A DNA stretch of 42,430 nt from Plebeiibacterium sediminum (GTDB lineage Bacteria > Bacteroidota > Bacteroidia > Bacteroidales > Marinilabiliaceae): assembly GCF_026013605.1 (NCBI RefSeq), contig NZ_JAPDPJ010000054.1:1-42430 (forward strand), written 5' to 3'. The position numbers and the translations under genes are program-made. Positions 40,424 to 42,430 of the stretch are shown in pieces. Position 1 is the first letter of the stretch. Every line of letters starts with the position of its first letter. The notes below the pieces were generated by a model, which saw nothing but the letters and a program-made list of their open reading frames with translations, was not told the origin of the DNA and made no database searches.

Positions 40424-41153
40424 AATGTATATTGAACCTAAGATGGTGGAATTGGCTAAAGAATTTGGTTTTAAGTATCTTAAGTCAAAAAGAGAGGGCT
40501 TCAAAAAGAATAAGGAAGTTGGTTTGCGTTTTATACTTATGAATGGAACTTTGGGTGTTTCAATCGGACTTTATATTGAAAATATATTGATAACTGATTT
40601 TGTAGAAAAAATTGCAGAACGAGATTACACAGTAAAAGGAAGGTTGATTAGGATTCTTTTGGATAATGCCTTCTCTTCAGATTTAGACTTAACATATATG
40701 GGGCAAATAGAATTGTCATATAAAACATATGATGTTGCTCCTGTGAAATTTGAGAAATTGTTCCGTGAGTTTGTTATTCCGTGGTTCGAAAAAAACGGTA
40801 GTTATAAAGGTATAAGACGAACAATACGAGATAATGCTGCTACTGGTGCATTATGGAAACCTGTTTTTAACAACAAAGAAATCACATCTTATTTTCATTG
40901 GGATAAATTTGCGATAGGATTTTACCACGATGTTGTTTTAAGTAAAATACTTAATGATACACCTGCATCTGCTAATGATATCTACGAGCAGTATTGGGCG
41001 CAACCTATTATTGATTTTTTAGATACATGGGATGAGAAAGATCAGAAGTATTATAAAGACTATCCGGATATTATTAAAGCCAAAGATCAAATTCCTGTAG
41101 TTATAGAAAAGCTCGAGTCCATAACAGATGAGGAATGGGAAAAATTTAGATAA
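40413..41153 (+). CDS. Hypothetical protein, candidate immunity protein 2
   Basis: 246 residues, soluble, acidic C-terminus. 'YIEPKMVELAKEFGFKYLKSKREGFKKNKEVGLRF', 'SSDLDLTYMGQIELSYKTYDVAPVKFEKLFREFVIPWFEK'. No known family recognised. The start overlaps the preceding start-less fragment by 11 bp, and repeat copy 4 begins 10 bp after the stop. Candidate immunity protein by analogy with the cassette at 38339-39113; other roles are possible. Confidence 0.55.
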   Translation: MSYKMYIEPKMVELAKEFGFKYLKSKREGFKKNKEVGLRFILMNGTLGVSIGLYIENILITDFVEKIAERDYTVKGRLIRILLDNAFSSDLDLTYMGQIELSYKTYDVAPVKFEKLFREFVIPWFEKNGSYKGIRRTIRDNAATGALWKPVFNNKEITSYFHWDKFAIGFYHDVVLSKILNDTPASANDIYEQYWAQPIIDFLDTWDEKDQKYYKDYPDIIKAKDQIPVVIEKLESITDEEWEKFR

Positions 41154-41162
41154 ATTTCCTAC

Positions 41163-41500
41163 CCCGTAGGCTCCGATATATCACGGTTGTTAGCGCGGAA
41201 ATTCTTTCCGTGCAATGTACGTGCTGTAAATCATATACAGTGGTTTGGATTGAATGATTTTATCACTTGAGATAAGAACTAAGGTTTTGTAATCCGGATG
41301 ATAATATATTTTATCCGGATTGCAATTATTGCGTTAAGAGAGAGCAGAGTCAAGTTTACTTGAACTATGCCGAGCGTTGCAATAATAAGGAACTAAATCC
41401 TGGCAACTATTGTAAAGAGTTATATTGTTTTAAGTTGAGATAATTTATCATATTTACATGATGTAAATTTCACTGGTTACGATATGCTAAATTTCGAGAT
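41163..41500 (+). repeat. Long REP-like repeat, copy 4 (R' + R)
   Basis: Full-length match to copy 2 with scattered substitutions, including the 17-bp spacer between the arms. The last 30 bp (after CACTGGTTAC) have decayed from the CGGATTACGC palindrome. A GGAAATTCTTTCC hairpin in R' is better preserved here than in copy 2. Confidence 0.85.
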
Positions 41501-41516
41501 AGCTAGTAAATAGTTT

Positions 41517-41999
41517 ATGATAGTTAGGATTATTATATTGATTCTTTTTGTTTCAAATGTGTGTTTAAGTCAAAATCTCACTTCACAGTCATGTTCAACA
41601 AATCTCATTAAGATTACCTTGTATATTAATGGAGAAAAAGAGCAAATAATTAATGCTTTTTCAATAAGTATGGGTGATTCATTGGGTCAAAGCTTTAAGC
41701 CACCTATTAAAGGTGAATTTGTTGATGTTAGTAGTATTTCAAATGTAGTAGATTGGTATAGGGTGGTTATGGTGTATGATAAATATGAAGTTAGTGTTTA
41801 TGTTCCTACTAATATGTTTTTGTCAGAAGGTGATACAATATCCAATGAGGAAGTTTTGTGGGAATGGTATATTACAAAAAATAAATCTAATGATATAGTG
41901 CCTTTAAAGTGTTTATTTTTATTATCACTTATCGATTCTGAAATTGAGCTTAGTATACCCGCACAGTGTAATTTACTCCCCAATAGTTGTGGAAATTAA
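41517..41999 (+). CDS. Small exported protein of unknown function
   Basis: 160 residues with a clear signal peptide (MIVRIIILILFVSNVCLSQ, cleavage near 19). The mature part has four Cys ('SQSCSTN', 'PLKCLF', 'AQCNLLPNSCGN'), suggesting disulfides outside the cytoplasm, and a beta-rich look. No family recognised. It follows repeat copy 4 by 16 bp, occupying the position of the other cassettes' small genes, so an exported immunity protein is possible. The 21-bp array begins just after it. Confidence 0.6.
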   Translation: MIVRIIILILFVSNVCLSQNLTSQSCSTNLIKITLYINGEKEQIINAFSISMGDSLGQSFKPPIKGEFVDVSSISNVVDWYRVVMVYDKYEVSVYVPTNMFLSEGDTISNEEVLWEWYITKNKSNDIVPLKCLFLLSLIDSEIELSIPAQCNLLPNSCGN

Positions 42000-42017
42000 A
42001 ATCACCTATTACACTCT

Positions 42018-42311
42018 TTGTAAGGAATTAAACCAATCTTGTAACTCAAAACGCCATCCGTGTAAGGTTTTGACCCAACCTTGTAAGTCAAAATGCCATC
42101 CTTGTAAGATTTTGGCCCAACCTTGTAAGTCAAAACGCCATCCTTGTAAGGTTTTGACCCAACCTTGTAAGTCAAAATGCCAACCTTGTAAGATTTTGAC
42201 CCAATCTTGTAAGTCAAAACGCCATCCTTGTAGGTATTTAACCCAAAATTGTAACAAAAAATGTCATTCTTGTAAGCTATGAAGCCAACATTATAAGATT
42301 TATAGCCATTT
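42018..42311. repeat. Phased 21-bp tandem array with alternating inverted cores
   Basis: Fourteen units start exactly every 21 bp at 42018, 42039, 42060 and so on to 42291, with no indel. Each unit is TTGTAAG + 7-bp core + CCA + 4 bp. Cores alternate between TCAAAACG-like and GTTTTGAC-like, which are inverse complements, so neighbouring units can pair. Units decay at both ends. Because 21 is a multiple of three, long frames exist in several phases: on plus 41944-42282, giving a Cys-Lys-containing 7-residue repeat, and two on minus. I see no evidence that any is translated. Confidence 0.85.
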
Positions 42312-42338
42312 TATATAGTAAAATCATAAATTCTTGGG

Positions 42339-42430
42339 GTATGTTCAAAATTCTGTGTCAGAGTTTGTTTATATGTTCATTTCTTTTTTGAAATCAATAT
42401 CAAAAGCTTTGAAGGCCAAGTAAAGATTCA
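42339..42430 (-). mobile_element. Possible end of an insertion sequence with transposase tail
   Basis: GGGGTATGTTCAAAATTCTG at 42339 resembles IS256-type terminal repeats as I remember them. On the minus strand a frame enters from the right edge and stops at 42369 ('NLYLAFKAFDIDFKKEMNI'), as a transposase C-terminus would. The window ends before anything diagnostic. Confidence 0.3.

Noticed and set aside
42002-42257. Minus-strand ORFs through the 21-bp array
   Set aside because: A period divisible by three opens several frames at once; no start region, signal or family match singles one out.
41944-42282. Plus-strand Cys-rich ORF starting inside the small exported protein gene
   Set aside because: Its start lies within another gene and its repeat is a by-product of the 21-bp period. 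It is mentioned under the array instead of as a gene.
42018-42311. CRISPR array
   Set aside because: Units are contiguous 21-mers with related sequence throughout; there are no unique spacers and no cas genes.
1-42430. tRNA, rRNA or tmRNA genes
   Set aside because: No cloverleaf or conserved rRNA segments were recognised on either strand.

Overview
The window comes from an AT-rich member of the phylum Bacteroidota, probably near the marine Marinilabiliales/Marinifilaceae-type Bacteroidia. Three things point there. Several gene families are typical of the phylum: GldD, GldE, a T9SS type B sorting domain, DUF4290, DUF6089 and DUF4924. The MurA has the Asp-type active site. Many genes are preceded by the Bacteroidota -7 promoter element TAnnTTTG. 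The species cannot be fixed from the sequence.

Layout. 1-240 holds hairpins and an inverted-repeat element. 256-2846 (minus strand) holds two paralogous exported TonB_C/TPR proteins on either side of a PAS-LuxR regulator. 3228-7666 is uvrD/pcrA, a DUF4290 gene and murA. 7994-9189 is a pair of thioredoxin-fold exported proteins, one without its CxxC. 9382-11173 is grpE-dnaJ, facing kbl. 12693-18623 is an envelope operon: DUF6089 protein, uppS, bamA and three OmpH/Skp chaperones. It is followed by murI, manA (minus), engB, prs, rplY, pth, an S4-domain gene and DUF4924. On the minus strand rng, a 30-codon ribosomal-protein-like gene and hup diverge from mutY. 28230-32047 is ssb, gldE, gldD, a phosphopantetheinyl transferase and pcrB. 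Then come an alkaline-phosphatase-fold protein that has lost its catalytic residues (minus), a DUF190 protein (minus), an EF-G-like GTPase and a T9SS-sorted PKD protein (minus).

From about 38.1 kb the window changes from conserved core genome to an accessory region. It holds three long copies and one partial copy of a REP-like repeat, a RAYT (REP-associated Y1 transposase), and start-less gene fragments that each run straight into a small intact gene. I read these as displaced polymorphic-toxin tip/immunity cassettes bounded by repeats. The region ends in a strictly phased 21-bp tandem array with alternating inverted cores, and possibly the end of an insertion sequence at the right edge.

How the genes work together. 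Much of the core is envelope building: murA, murI, uppS, BamA/Skp, GldD/GldE and a T9SS cargo. The rest is proteostasis and nucleic-acid housekeeping. The two items most likely to be new are a small regulon in which both TonB_C/TPR paralogues carry the same 7-2-7 inverted repeat upstream with a LuxR regulator between them, and the RAYT/REP-bounded cassette region at the right end.
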